The notes: generated from the sequence alone by a model not told the origin. Shown: positions 9,755 to 20,003, numbered from the stretch's first letter. The stretch is DNA of 64,000 bases from Symbiodinium microadriaticum (GCA_001939145.1 LSRX01000356.1:1-64000), one strand, 5' to 3'. Program-made: numbers and translations.

Positions 9755-10160
9755 TCATCGAGGTGTCTGGCGTGCATTATGTTGCCGGGTCTCACAGGGG
9801 CTTGTCTGGCGGTTCATCAAGGCTCTATGGTGTCGGGTCTAGATATGAGAGATTGCTGGGGGTTTTGGCTTTGAAGTTTAGGGGTAAAGAACTACCTTGA
9901 ACTTCCTAAACCTATTTTTGTTGCAGGTTACCAGGTGCCTGGTGTTAGTGGGGTTACAGGGTCTTGCAAGGGCTTGATAAAGGTTCATTCAGCTTCTAGG
10001 AGGGGTTCAAAGGGCTTTGCCTTTGCTATGGTTGCTAAAGGGATTGTAGCGCAGGGGTGCTTTGGAAGAGAGATTCAGGGGGTGTGCTTTGAAGTTTAGG
10101 GGAAGGGATCTACCTTGAACGACCTTAACCGATTTTTTTGTAGGCTTTGTAGGTTCCAAG
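9755..10160 (+). repeat. Diverged tandem duplication, period about 218 bp
   Basis: The segment CTTTGAAGTTTAGGGG at 9869 recurs at 10087. It is followed in both copies by ACCTTGAAC, a pyrimidine-rich run and a TTGCAGG or TTGTAGG that looks like a 3' splice site. Upstream, GGGTCTCACAGGGGCTTG matches GGGTCTTGCAAGGGCTTG. A similar tail (CCTGAACGACCCTAACC then TTTTTGCAGG) occurs alone at about 44509-44537. Confidence 0.55.
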
Positions 10161-10208
10161 ATGGATGGCTGCAGCAAGCTAGGGCGGAGTGTGGGAACTT
10201 CCTAGCAC

Positions 10209-10300
10209 AGGGGCCTGATTAAGAAACCCAGGGGTCTGTTTTGGGACTGGGATCCTAAGATCGTGAGTTATAGGACCAGGATTCCCTAGTCAGGTTCCTA
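10209..10300 (+). mobile_element. MITE family T copy
   Basis: The ends AGGGGCCTGATTAAG and GTCAGGTTCCT are inverted. The interior holds CCAGGGGTCTG opposite GGACCAGG. It is uninterrupted, unlike the copy at 8970. Confidence 0.65.
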
Positions 10301-10574
10301 CATGAAAAAGCTAAACCTGAAGGGTCTTTTCTCTACCAATCTGGGGAATCTACTTGCTTCTGCTTCTCCCCTAAACCCTATACATCCTGAGCCCTTACCC
10401 CGGCACCATGCCGATCAGAAACGCCTAGTGTCGGGACATGTGAGGTATTTAGCGAGTTTCACGCCGTGCTTCTGTCGTGGTTGGGACCATATTATGTAGT
10501 TGTCCTGTGTTTGCTCTTTGGTTCTTGTCGTCTGGAGCCAATTATTGTAATTAGCCGTGTATGCATTGAAGCTA

Positions 10575-10683
10575 CATGGGTAGTTCTCGAAATTAGGGTA
10601 CCTACTTCAGGTCCCCATAATCTTTTGGCACCCTCATAAAAACGGACCCTACAAGAGACCCTGATTTAGAGAACTACCCATAT
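10575..10683 (+). mobile_element. MITE family F copy
   Basis: The inverted termini ATGGGTAGTTCTCGAAATT and TTTAGAGAACTACCCAT enclose GGGTACC and GCACCCTCATAAAAA blocks typical of the family. Confidence 0.8.
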
Positions 10684-11738
10684 GCAGACACAAGGGCCAG
10701 ACCGGTGTTGCCCAGCTCTCTCGCCCCCCCCCCCCCCCGTTATCAACGTGAGGAGCGAGCAGCCGCCAAGAAGGATGGCGAGGCGCATGAACCGATAGCA
10801 GCTGTCTGCAAGTTTCTTCCTGAACCCCCTCCCTTCCCCCCCCGCATCCCCTAAACCCTATAAACCCTAAGCCCATCCCCTAAAAGAAGGAGCTTCGGAA
10901 AAGGGGCGCCCACTGCACTTTAAAAAAAGCCCTAAGCCCCATGATCCCCTCCACGATGACCCAAGAGTACCTGCTAGTAAGGATCATCCTTACGGCTTTT
11001 ACCCAGGTCCTTCCGGATTCCGGGCTTTTCCTAGCCCCATAAAACCTGAACCTTGGAAACTGCCCCCATTCTGTAACAGTTGGATGGTAGGTGGATTTTT
11101 GCTTGTCCGATTACCCTTAAGGTGACCTCAAATATAGACTGTAACAGGGTGGGGGCCCACGCTCAACCTGAACCCTATCACCCCCCCCCGCATTTTGGCG
11201 GCGACCTGAGGCCGCGAAAAGATTCAGGGTAACTTCTGGAGTAAACAAGCGAAAGGAAGACCTCAGGGGCCGGCAACGGCGAAGCCACCGGCACAAGCCG
11301 TGGGGAGGCCGCCGAAGCAAAAATGCGAAGGCCAACTCGACTTTCACACGTCGCAGATGTCCGGAGTGTCGCTCCGGGACGCCGACCTCGGCCACCAGGT
11401 TCTTGCGATCAAGCCTGAGCCTTCCGCCTGCACCGCCACGGTTTAGGGTTCAGGGTTCAGGGTAGCACTGTGGGCGTGGAGTTGCGGAGGTGCTTCCCTC
11501 ATCAAGCTGGGTACAGTCTGCATGGTCCCCAATGGTGGAGGCCGATCCTCTTCGGAGAGTTCAGCGGTCCAAGCATGTTCGGCCGCATGCGCAGATCCCA
11601 ACCCGAGAGCCTCAACCAGCCTGACTCCTGAACCCGAAACTCCCATCCCAAACCCTCAAGCCAAGCCTAAACCCGAAAGGCCCTAAACCCTATAGCACTG
11701 AACGCATAAACTCTTGCTTCTAGCCGTCATCCGGTATA
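10684..11738. other. Gene-free stretch; one exon-like open frame
   Basis: Poly-C runs at 10725-10738 and 11181-11189. An open frame at 11210-11446 (79 codons including the stop, no start codon) contains GRPQGPATAKPPAQ and GRPPKQK, AT-hook-like short basic motifs. It closes at a TAG inside a TTTAGGG unit. It could be a decayed exon or chance. Confidence 0.35.
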
Positions 11739-11847
11739 CCCAAAGGGTCCTAGGTACTGTTATGGGGGATAGTTCCCCAAATCATAAGAGTAATTCCTAA
11801 TATAGAAACCCTACATTCTGCTATATAGGTACTTTGGACCCTTTGGG
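11739..11847 (+). mobile_element. MITE family E copy, reference form
   Basis: CCCAAAGGGTCCTAGGTACTG to GGACCCTTTGGG, flanked by ATA on both sides. The interior contains CCTAATATAGAAACCCTAC with no telomere-like insert, so it serves as the empty reference for 8092 and 23710. Confidence 0.88.
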
Positions 11848-11962
11848 ATAGCCACTGCCCCCGCTTGCGAACTACCGACATGGCCCCTGCCACCCCTGGC
11901 CTGGATTCCTGCGCCAATACACTGCCAGCACAAGAACTCACCAACAAATACTGGACAATAAA

Positions 11963-12068
11963 CTTAGTAGCTGAATGAGTGCACTTTGAAGCTTTTTGGG
12001 GTAAGATGGCCCCTTCTAATAGAACTGTAAGTGTGCACTTTTTTGTGCTTACGAACTCAGCAACTAAG
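11963..12068 (+). mobile_element. Inverted-repeat element U
   Basis: The ends CTTAGTAGCTGA and TCAGCAACTAAG are imperfect inverted repeats, with a GTGCACTTT stem inside. A fragment of the same right end lies at 41867-41907. Confidence 0.55.
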
Positions 12069-12076
12069 CTCAACTA

Positions 12077-12171
12077 AGTTAGGGTCCCCTTTTATGCGTC
12101 CCCAATATAGCACGGCCCCCTTGTAAAGAGGACGGCCAAAAGGGACCCTAGTTTAGAGAACTACCCATATA
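12077..12171 (+). mobile_element. MITE family F copy, left end lost
   Basis: Starts at TTAGGGTCCCC and keeps the right terminus TTTAGAGAACTACCCATA. The missing left terminus abuts the U element at 12068. Confidence 0.6.
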
Positions 12172-12709
12172 CCCTAGGGCGAAGTGGCCCCCTCTCTTCC
12201 TCCCCAGCCCCCCCCCCCCCTGTTTGGGGTTTTGGGTTTAGGCGTGCGAGGGAGGGAGGTTGCGTTCAGTTAAGGGTTTGGGGCTGCTTAGCGATGATGG
12301 GCTGCTACGCTAGGTGCAAATAGACATGCATACGTAGATGCATGCACATACACATAGATGTACACATGCTAAGCCTGCACACACTCAGTCCTTGACCCCA
12401 CGGCCTGATTCTGTGAGATCACCCTCAACCATAAATCACAAGCCCTAAAACTCTGCCTCCAGCATTCCAAAAAAGCCTCTGCCCTAAACCCTTAAACCTT
12501 AAACCTGCGCCTTCGACCCAAAGCCATAAGCCCTAGAGCTCTAATGCCCAAACCCTAAAGCCCCAAGCCCTGAAACAACTTTTTACCCCAGACCCTGGCC
12601 CTAAACTCCTAAACTAAGCCCTAACCACAAGCTGGAAGAAGCGGCTGGAGGAGTGCGGCCCCATGGCGCTCTTCTTCGGCGCTCGCAACCGCCAGGACTG
12701 GCCCGCATG
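12172..12709. other. Gene-free stretch
   Basis: C-run at 12210-12221, a run of ACATGCATACG-like words at 12325-12375, and degenerate CCCTAAA motifs at 12420-12620. No gene seen. Confidence 0.5.
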
Positions 12710-12918
12710 CAGAGATTAGGGGCTTGAGGGTTTTTAGAGGTTTAGGGTTTAGGGTTTAGTTTTTAGGGTTTAGGGTTTAATTAGGGTTTTTAGAGGTTTA
12801 GGGTGTAGGGCGAAGCACTCAGAGAGTAGGGTTTGAGGGTGTTGAAGAGGTTTAGGGTGTAGGGCGAAGCATTCAGAGAGTAGGGTTTGAGGGTTTTTGG
12901 GGGGTTAGGGTTTACCTG
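12710..12918 (+). repeat. Telomere-like array with a 54-bp tandem duplication
   Basis: TTTAGGG units. The block GAGGTTTAGGGTGTAGGGCG at 12793 repeats at 12847, including a non-telomeric AAGCA(C/T)TCAGAGAGTAG segment. Confidence 0.7.
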
Positions 12919-13624
12919 GACCCTAAACAACCTGATTTCTTGATCTTGATATAAGTCCTCAAAAAGGGAGGTTATTTGGGGTGAAGGTAGTGTTTAGGGG
13001 CTATAGGGGTTCTGTCTTTTGTTTGGAAGACTGGCAGACTCGGGCCGTGTCGCAAGGGCTGAAGAGTTACACTCCGTGTGATAAGAATCGTCCACTATGG
13101 GCTTCAACAGTTGGAATAGGGGTTTAGGGTTTAGTAATTTTAGGGTTTAGGGCGTAGGGGTATAGTATACTATAACTATATCATTATAATAAAGGAGGCC
13201 CCAAAGTAGTATTGGTAATTGTTTAGGCCACTTCAGTACTTCAGGGTCTAAGGTTCAGGGTTTACGGAGGTGGAGAACTAGACTTCCTTTAGCAGCTTAA
13301 AACAAGCCCTAAACCCTAAACCCTACATAAACCCCAAAAGCCGTAAGCCCTACACCTTAATCTCAACCCTAAGCCCTAAACCTAAACAAACCACCTTGAT
13401 TTTTAAGCCTTATAGGCCCTGAGCCCTCCATGCGGAGTCGAACCAAAGCCCCGAGCATTTTTCGAGGAGTACAGCTACGAAGCGGAGTTTGCGACTGGCC
13501 TGCATATGTTTAGGGTTAGGGTTTAGGGGTTAGGGTATTATTCTGGTGGATACAGTGGGTTGGGGGGTTACCATATTATAATAATGCTGGTAGTAAGAAA
13601 TTAATAGTGAGTATATAGTAACTT
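12919..13624. other. Gene-free stretch
   Basis: TTTAGGG units at 13120-13165, an AT-rich palindromic patch near 13160-13190 (TATAGTATACTATA), and CCCTAAA motifs at 13305-13395. No coding signal. Confidence 0.5.
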
Positions 13625-13727
13625 TACCCATAGTCTCCATTGTAGTTCCTTCTTGCGGCTACCTTTCAGGATCCTTTATATAGAATTGGTTAAACCAAAA
13701 AAGGAACTACCATGGAGACTATAGGTA
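13625..13727 (+). mobile_element. MITE family A copy
   Basis: TA CCCATAGTCTCCATTG to GGAGACTATAGG TA. TTTA precedes the element and TAACTTTA follows, so the TA duplication is intact. The family's GGATCC core is present. Confidence 0.85.
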
Positions 13728-13890
13728 ACTTTAATATCAATATTATAGGGGCTGCTGTGAGGGATTTACAAGGGCTACTCCCAGGGTGGAACGATAGGGG
13801 TCTGCAAAAACCGGCTACCGTATCCGGTCCCTAAGAGAGAGCTATACTAGAGTAGGCTCCGAGACACGATGCGATAATTAGACCCCTACA

Positions 13891-14514
13891 GGGGTAGTTC
13901 TCTAAACTAGGGTACCTTTTTCTTGGCCCCCCAATTCAAATAGTACGACACACACTTATCAAAAAGGACCCCAAAAGGGATCTAATTTGGAGAATCTCCC
14001 CCCTAGTGACTTGATGTGTGCGGAAGGCAGTTTGGCTTTTGACGAGCCCTCGAGGTCTATAGGGTTTTAGGGTTTAGGATTTAGGGTTTTAGGGTTTAGG
14101 GGTAGTTCTCTAAACTAGGGTACCTTTTTCTTGGCCCCCCAATTCAAATAGTACGACACACACTTATCAAAAAGGACCCCAAAAGGGATCTAATTTGGAG
14201 AATCTCCCCCCTAGTGACTTGATGTGTGCGGAAGGCAGTTTGGCTTTTGACGAGCCCTCGAGGTCTATAGGGTTTTAGGGTTTAGGATTTAGGGTTTTAG
14301 GGTTTAGGGGTAGTTCTCTAAACTAGGGTACCTTTTTCTTGGCCCCCCAATTCAAATAGTACGACACACACTTATCAAAAAGGACCCCAAAAGGGATCTA
14401 ATTTGGAGAATCTCCCCCCTAGTGACTTGATGTGTGCGGAAGGCAGTTTGGCTTTTGACGAGCCCTCGAGGTCTATAGGGTTTTAGGGTTTAGGATTTAG
14501 GGTTTTAGGGTTTG
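13891..14514 (+). repeat. Three-copy 208-bp tandem repeat built from a MITE F and telomere units
   Basis: Copies start at 13891, 14099 and 14307 with GGGGTAGTTCTCTAAAC and are identical by eye. Each holds a nearly whole F-type element (ending GGAGAATCTCCCCCC), about 65 unique bases, and a short TTTTAGGG array. The third unit runs into a G-tract at 14513-14524. Confidence 0.85.
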
Positions 14515-14525
14515 GGGGGGGGGGG

Positions 14526-14552
14526 CCAGGGTTTCTTAAGTTCGGTTCCTAC
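14526..14552 (+). mobile_element. MITE family T right-end fragment
   Basis: CCAGGGTTTCTTAAG followed by GGTTCCTACA, matching only the right terminus of T copies. Confidence 0.45.
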
Positions 14553-14655
14553 ATTGCCCGAAAAGCCGAACTCAAAGCCTTATCTCCGCAAGCTTCCAAA
14601 CTCGACTGCAACGGAGAGCCTGCTTGAGCCGGAGAAGCCCCATAAAGCCGCATGC

Positions 14656-14759
14656 TACCTATAGTCTCCATTGTAGTTCTTTTTTTTGGTTTAACCAATT
14701 CTATATTAGAGATTTTAAAAGCTAACCCCAAAAAGGAACTATAATGGAGACTATAGGTA
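14656..14759 (+). mobile_element. MITE family A copy
   Basis: TA CCTATAGTCTCCATTG to GGAGACTATAGG TA, with TA duplicated. The core reads AGAGATTTTAAAAGC in place of the usual GGATCC site. Confidence 0.88.
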
Positions 14760-15439
14760 CTACTGAACGTCCCTACCACACCCCAGACCCAAGAGGGCCA
14801 ACAGCCCCAAACTCAAAACCCTAAACCCCAGGAGCAGTACCAGAAGGATGGCGTCCTGAACCACATTCAGCTGGCGCTCAGCCGTGAGCAGAAGGATGCA
14901 AGAGCTGGTTTGACTCACTTTTGGTGTTGCGGGGGAGGGTGGGCGTAAGGCTTGGGGTTTCATTTGGAGTTTTGGTTGTTCTGCTTGTGCAACACTTCAA
15001 AGATGCGTCGCCCTGAAGTATTGCATGCGTTGTTCGTGTTCCTTCGCCTTATCCGTCCTGCCTCAGAAACGCTCCGGCTACTCATTGTGCTACACATCCT
15101 GTGCACCTTCGAAAGCACTCACTCTAGGACAGCAAGCACCACTACATCGATGCTGTCAACGACGTCAGCTTATGATTCCGATACAACCACCACCACCGCC
15201 GCCACCACCACAACCACCACAACCACCACCACCACCACCATCACCGCCATCCCCACCATCATCCCCACCATCCCAATCACCAGCGCAACCACCATCATCA
15301 GCACCAGCGCGCGAGCGCCAGCAGCATGTTACCGCTCGCTGTCGCCAACGTCACCATGATAACTTCCGCCGCCAGTGTTGAGTCCAACTACTATCTTCGC
15401 GACGACATGACCCCTAAGCCTCGAAGTTCCCCAAAACCC
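14760..15439. other. Gene-free stretch with a trinucleotide run
   Basis: Contains CCCTAAACCCC at 14818 and the ACC-rich run listed separately. Overlapping open frames at 14952-15381 owe their length to this run (poly-Thr or poly-Pro), and I do not regard them as genes. Confidence 0.5.
15183..15290 (+). repeat. Degenerate (ACC)n trinucleotide repeat
   Basis: Mostly ACCACC/GCCACC with CATC and CATCCCC interruptions. Confidence 0.8.
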
Positions 15440-15541
15440 ACCTATAGTCTCCATTGTAGTTCCTTTTTTTGGTTTAACCAAGTCTATCTTAAGGATCCCA
15501 ACAGGTAACCCCAAAAAGGAACTACAATGGAGAGTATAGGC
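15440..15541 (+). mobile_element. MITE family A copy
   Basis: ACCTATAGTCTCCATTG to GGAGAGTATAGGC. Single substitutions have destroyed the right TA and the last stem base. The GGATCC core is present. Confidence 0.82.
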
Positions 15542-16119
15542 AGATCCCAATATCAGTCCTTGCCCCAGAGGAGCCAAACCATGAGACCTAAGGCTAAACC
15601 CCCAAGTCCTGTACACTGTAGGTCTTTCCATGCCTGCCAGCCTCATCAGGAGAAGATCTACGTCACCCACCGCCTTCAGCAAAACAAAGAGCCCCTTGCC
15701 CATATTATCGGGTGTAGGGTTTAGGGTTATTGCACTTTTTCGACAAGACAAAGGACTCGTTGGCCAGGTTCTGTGAATTCCAAAATGAATTATTACCTGT
15801 CGCTTATACGTCAGAACAGCGGCCATGGCCGTATCGTTTCAACATTGGGTTTAGTTGCAACAGACAATATGTCCAACATGAATCACACAACCTCCATTTC
15901 GGCACCTTATGGGGCATCGTATGATTCCTTTGTCCAGTAGTGTGTGCGCGTGCGTGCGAGCGGATCATCCCTTCGGATTTCGTGTCCCAGTATTCATGCA
16001 ACATAAGGGTCGTTAGTGTAGTTGGGATACCAATTCATACCAATTCAGATCCTAGTTGCCAGGGTGGTTTTTGCTCTTCTGAGGATCCAGAAGGGGACCA
16101 TAACCTAGGACATGTGACA
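15542..16119. other. Gene-free stretch, mostly unique
   Basis: One TTTAGGGTT unit at 15717. Several short frames on both strands overlap, and none shows a domain. Confidence 0.45.
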
Positions 16120-16160
16120 TGTGTGTATATATACATATATATATATATATATACATATAT
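16120..16160. repeat. (TA)n-rich microsatellite
   Basis: GTGTATATATACATATATAT-type alternation ending in a T-run. Confidence 0.85.
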
Positions 16161-16242
16161 TTTTTCACGATGGTTTGGTAGATGAGAACTGAAATCTTCC
16201 GCCGTTAACTTGGATTCAGCGTAGTTCGCATGCGCATGCAGC

Positions 16243-16243
16243 G

Positions 16244-16290
<47 letters not shown>

Positions 16291-16389
16291 AAAAAAATAC
16301 AGACAGACAGACAGACAGACAGACATTATCAATACATACATACATACATACATACATACATACATACATACATACATACATACATACAC
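16243..16389 (+). repeat. Compound microsatellite (GACA)n then (CATA)n
   Basis: (GACA)n from 16243 to 16290, an A-run, more (GACA)n to 16324, then (ATAC)n from 16332 to 16389. Frames across it on either strand read as pure tetrapeptide repeats. Confidence 0.95.
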
Positions 16390-17103
16390 ACACTCACACT
16401 TACTTGTATGATCTCTTAAATATCGACGTACTGTTGATGAGCAAAGCCTTGCAGCACCGTGAGTAACCCCAGATTTTGCAACTGGAATCATATAGGGGCA
16501 TATTCATCCTAAGCCAGCCTTCAGCCCCCCCCCCTGCACCCTGCAAGCCTACTACCTTGCTTATATTGCATAGTGCACAGTTTTCTGTCCATCAGCAGCG
16601 CAACCCAATTCCCCAAACCCTTATAAAGCCTAAACCCTAACCCCCAAACCTAAACCCTAAACCCCAACTCTAAAACCCTAAACCGGGAACCCACGACTCG
16701 CCCTCAGAGCTTACTAGCGTTCGGTTCCTCAATTGAAGACAGGATTCTGGGGGCAGGGCTTCAGGAAGGGCTACCGAGATGCTACGGGCGGGATTTCGGG
16801 TTTCTGTGAGGGGCGTTTTCGGCAATTTTGCCGCCGCACTTCCTGCGATCCGTCGACGCCTAAGTCGCGTCCGGCAGCCCTAATCCCTACCTTAACCTAG
16901 CAAGACCTCCTTTTTATGTTGTAGGGACCCTATACATTCCGTATTGGGGTTTATCATACGAACCTACACAAAAGGTCGGTTATGGTAGCTTAACCAACAC
17001 TAAACCCGAGCTTTGCTGCGGTGCAGGCTTGTGTACGACCTGATTCACCAGAAGGAGCCTGAGCCCACTGTGTTTTGATGGCCCCGAGGTTCTAAGACAG
17101 AAG
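16390..17103. other. Gene-free stretch
   Basis: CCCTAAA array at 16608-16690 and otherwise unique sequence. No gene recognised. Confidence 0.5.
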
Positions 17104-17200
17104 CCCTAAGGGTCCATGTACCCAAATAGTATATATACTTTGGCCTTAAAGTAGTCCCTAGATAGGTACGTTGGGGCCAAAGTATGTGCTGTCTGCTTAC
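17104..17200 (+). mobile_element. MITE family D copy, right end lost
   Basis: CCCTAAGGGTCCATGTACCC and the TTGGGGCCAAAGTATG half-stem are present. The expected GGGTACATGGACCC terminus is replaced by CTGCTTACACGCCG. Confidence 0.7.
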
Positions 17201-17868
17201 ACGCCGAATCCTCAAACCCCACGGAGCCTCTAGCACGATGAACCCTAAGCACTAGCTACACCCTTATCCCTACACCCTGAACCCTAAAAGCCTAAAGCCC
17301 TACACCCTAAACCCTTATCCCTAACCCTAAAACCTGAACCCGAAAAGCCTAACGCCCTACGTACATACCTTCGACTCCCAAGCCGATCCCTGGACCCAGA
17401 GTTTGTTAGAAGCGCATCAACCGTGGGTATGCCGCTCAAAGCCGTGCAGCACCCTTAGGGTTTAGGGTGTAGGGAGCCCAGGGGTTTAGTGTTTAGGGAG
17501 CCTAGGGTTTAGGGTTTTGGGAGCCTAGGGTTTAAGGGTTTAGGGTTTAGTAACTAGTATACATCTGTAAGCCCGAGAGTTGCCCAAGGTCCCAGAATAA
17601 GACGCAGTGAGTACGGCCCTATTGAAGGAGGGAAACCTGTACCTCTGCGGACCGGGTGGCAACGTCCCACCTCAGGCGGCCTGCATCCGCTTCGGGTTAG
17701 GGTCTGCGTGCCCTTGGTGTCCTGACATCTCCTCGGGAGCGTCCGGCACCTCCTGAGGAAGGTCCTGGGCTCTTTTCTTTAAAACAAGTGCCGCAGAAGT
17801 CCTAGGCCCTTAGCTGCGGAGTATCCAGGAATGCTCTCCATGGCTAAGAAACCCAAAAACCCCAACCC
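17201..17868. other. Gene-free stretch with two telomere-like arrays
   Basis: CCCTAAA-type units at 17262-17350 face TTTAGGG-type units at 17455-17553. In the latter, AGCCTAGGG or AGCCCAGGGG recurs every ~28 bases. Confidence 0.6.
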
Positions 17869-17956
17869 TACCTATAGTCTCCATTGTAGCTCCTTTTTGG
17901 TTTAACCAATTCTATATTCAGGGTCCAAAAAGGCAGCCCCAACAAGGAAGTGCAGA
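17869..17956 (+). mobile_element. MITE family A copy, right end decayed
   Basis: The left end inserts into CAACCC-TA (a telomere-like unit) as TA CCTATAGTCTCCATTG. The right arm degrades to CCCCAACAAGGAAGTGCAG. Confidence 0.7.
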
Positions 17957-17957
17957 G

Positions 17958-17996
17958 GACCTAAAACAAGGACCCTAATTTGGAGAACTACCATAT
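17958..17996 (+). mobile_element. MITE family F right-end fragment
   Basis: GGACCTAAAACAAGGACCC followed by TTTGGAGAACTACCATA. It directly abuts the decayed A element. Confidence 0.6.
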
Positions 17997-18082
17997 ACTA
18001 TACCATACTATAGTGTACTATACCTGCAGCTGAAAAGACCTACCTTTCTAGAGTTGCATCATTATGGATTTTATATGTACGC

Positions 18083-18172
18083 CACACACACACACATATA
18101 TATATAGATGTATTCTTACGTGTAGCTATATATATATATATGTATGTATATTTATATTTATATTTATATTTA
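18083..18172. repeat. (CA)n/(TA)n/(TATTTA)n compound microsatellite
   Basis: ACACACACACATATATATA, then TATATATATATGTATG, then TTTATATTTATATTTA units. Confidence 0.85.
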
Positions 18173-18288
18173 AAGTTTCTTACAAAGGTAGGTCTGTTGG
18201 GCCACAGGTATGGGTACCTGGGGCCTCAGGGTTTATCGATCCAAAAGCTTACTGTTACGTAGAGGCTGCCTTTGTGATCCAACCTAAA

Positions 18289-18376
18289 CCCTTAGCATCA
18301 AAATAGCCCAAAAGCCTTATATAATAAGGTCTTTGGGCCCCAAAGCCTTAAAATATGAGTCCTTTGATGCTAAGGG
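18289..18376 (+). mobile_element. MITE family N copy with variant termini
   Basis: The perfect inverted ends CCCTTAGCATCAAA and TTTGATGCTAAGGG surround the family core (AGCCCAAAAGCCTTAT, TTTGGGCCCCAAAGCC). Confidence 0.8.
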
Positions 18377-19050
18377 AAAGTCTTTATAGGGTTTAGGGTT
18401 TTGGGGGGTCCAGGGGTTCAGAGTTCAGGCCTGGGGATTGAGGGCTTTACTTAAGGAGCCTAGAAGCCACCAGAGCAAGCGAGCAGCACGTATTCAAGAA
18501 GCCAAGAGCGAAGGCTGGTGGGAAGTATACTAATAGAAGAGAATGCTACTTTATAAGTAAGACCTGGACCCTGTAAGTATGTAGAATAATGGCCTTTTAT
18601 GGGTTTTGGAGCATTATTTCACTTATTTTTGGGGGTTTAGGTAAGTAATCCAAGAATCTCTGGATGCAGGTGAGGCAGGCAGTCATCGATGCGATCAAGG
18701 ACGTCGGCGGACACAGTGCCAATCTAAGCTCAGTCACAGGCTTTTCGGGCGTGCGCGCTTGCAGTGATTTGTTGTGTTGCTGATAGGCTTTGCGCGGTAG
18801 TTACGGGCTTTATCATGGCCTTCTATCGTTTTACGGCCCTGTGCAGGCTGCTTTTTGGGTGTTTATTTATATGCCTCAACCCTATAAAGACCCTAAACCC
18901 TCAACCCTCAACCCTATAAAACCCTAAGCCCTTAAATTAAAACCTCACTGGATGCTTTTGCACCCTTTTTCTCAGGGCTTTCCGGCTGGGAAGCAGGCCT
19001 CCGAGTCTTCTCTTCCGTAAACCTGAACCTACCCCCAGGGCCCTAAGTAG
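18377..19050. other. Gene-free stretch
   Basis: TTTAGGG-like motif at 18386, CCCTATAAA/CCCTAAA motifs at 18888-18925, otherwise unique. No gene seen. Confidence 0.5.
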
Positions 19051-19159
19051 CCCAAAGGCTCCATGTACCCATATAGTATATACTTAGGCCTTAAAGGGGC
19101 TCCTATAAAGGTACTTTAGGCTCCAAGTATATACTATATGGGTACATGGAGCCTTTGGG
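19051..19159 (+). mobile_element. MITE family C copy
   Basis: Complete inverted termini CCCAAAGGCTCCATG and CATGGAGCCTTTGGG, flanked by TAG and CAG (one mismatch in the 3-bp duplication). Confidence 0.82.
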
Positions 19160-19202
19160 CAGTTCCTTTTTGTGGTTTATACTTAGAACCCTATAAGGTA
19201 AT
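19160..19202 (+). mobile_element. MITE family B core fragment at gap edge
   Basis: AGTTCCTTTTTGTGGTTTATA matches the inner stem of family B, directly abutting the C element. The rest is hidden by the Ns. Confidence 0.45.
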
Positions 19203-19378
19203 NNNNNNNNNNNNNNNNNNNNNNNNNNNNNNNNNNNNNNNNNNNNNNNNNNNNNNNNNNNNNNNNNNNNNNNNNNNNNNNNNNNNNNNNNNNNNNNNNN
19301 NNNNNNNNNNNNNNNNNNNNNNNNNNNNNNNNNNNNNNNNNNNNNNNNNNNNNNNNNNNNNNNNNNNNNNNNNNNNNN
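19203..19378. other. 176-base assembly gap
   Basis: Run of N. Open frames reported across it would be artefacts. Confidence 0.99.
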
Positions 19379-19671
19379 AAGGCTATGGCAGTTTTCAGGG
19401 AAACCTTAGAACTCCCAAAGGCCTTGACTTGACCCTCATCGCTAATCCGAGCCTGTAGGCCCAACAAAAACTCTACCTCTGTAAGGGCATGTGTAAGAGA
19501 GGGTTTAGGGTTTAGGGTTTACGGGGAACCATAATCATGAGCCCTTTTCCTACGAACAATGCCCCAAAACCCTAAGCCCTGAGCCCTGAACCCTATACGC
19601 TACTGCGCCCTGTAAACCCTGAACCCTAAGCCCTAAATCGGAACTGACTCCAAATCCTGTGGGTTCCCGAT
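19379..19671. other. Gene-free stretch
   Basis: A TTTAGGG pair at 19503-19520 and CCCTAAG-type motifs at 19563-19640. Nothing else recognised. Confidence 0.5.
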
Positions 19672-19907
19672 CTAGGTTCCTAAGTAGTACCCTTTTGCCC
19701 CTTTTTTCTTTTTGGGTTGCCTTGTTAATACCAAATAGGAGGACAAAGGCTACCCTTACCATTAAGGGGCTACTGCCCAGACTACCGGAAGGATCTAAAA
19801 AATAGATCCCCTAAGGGAGTTCCTTTAAAGTTCCCTTAGTAGTATAGGGTCCCAAATTAGGGGATCTATTTTTTAGATCCTTCCGGTGGTCTGGGTGGGG
19901 AACCTAG
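19672..19907 (+). mobile_element. MITE family I copy carrying a nested element J
   Basis: The termini CTAGGTTCC and GGAACCTAG are flanked by CGAT on both sides (4-bp duplication). The right arm is interrupted after GGGGCTACTG by element J and resumes as TGGGGAACCTAG. The uninterrupted I copy is at 34724. Confidence 0.85.
19776..19895 (+). mobile_element. Inverted-repeat element J (nested in I)
   Basis: CCCAGACTACCGGAAGGATC to GATCCTTCCGGTGGTCTGGG, continuing inward as CTAAAAAATAGATCCCCTAA and its complement. The stem is nearly 40 bp with about one mismatch. A TG duplicated at the junctions would be the target site. Confidence 0.8.
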
Positions 19908-20003
19908 CGATGCGAGGTCGGGCTTCTCGTCTTGCCCCAAGGATCCATGCGCCCACACAGTTGGCCTGAGGTTCCCGTGTAGGAACTCCTTTGAGGCTGA
20001 AGT

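Noticed and set aside
11210-11446. Frame with AT-hook-like GRPPKQK as a real DNA-binding protein
   Set aside because: No start codon, the stop is inside a TTTAGGG unit, and a single short basic motif is weak evidence.
14952-15381. Two overlapping frames of about 120-135 codons with poly-Thr or poly-Pro
   Set aside because: Their length depends on the (ACC)n run, the two frames are equally good, and no domain lies outside the run.
15329-15826. 165-codon minus-strand frame
   Set aside because: It crosses an entire family A MITE, and the remaining sequence shows no domain or coding-like pattern.
16230-16390. CRISPR-like array
   Set aside because: Repeats are 4-base microsatellites without unique spacers, and no cas gene is present.
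16205-16491. Frames of 60-90 codons over 16,205-16,491
   Set aside because: They translate GACA and CATA microsatellites on both strands.
19138-19467. Frames of ~100 codons across the N run
   Set aside because: More than half of the residues are unknown, and they start in MITE C.
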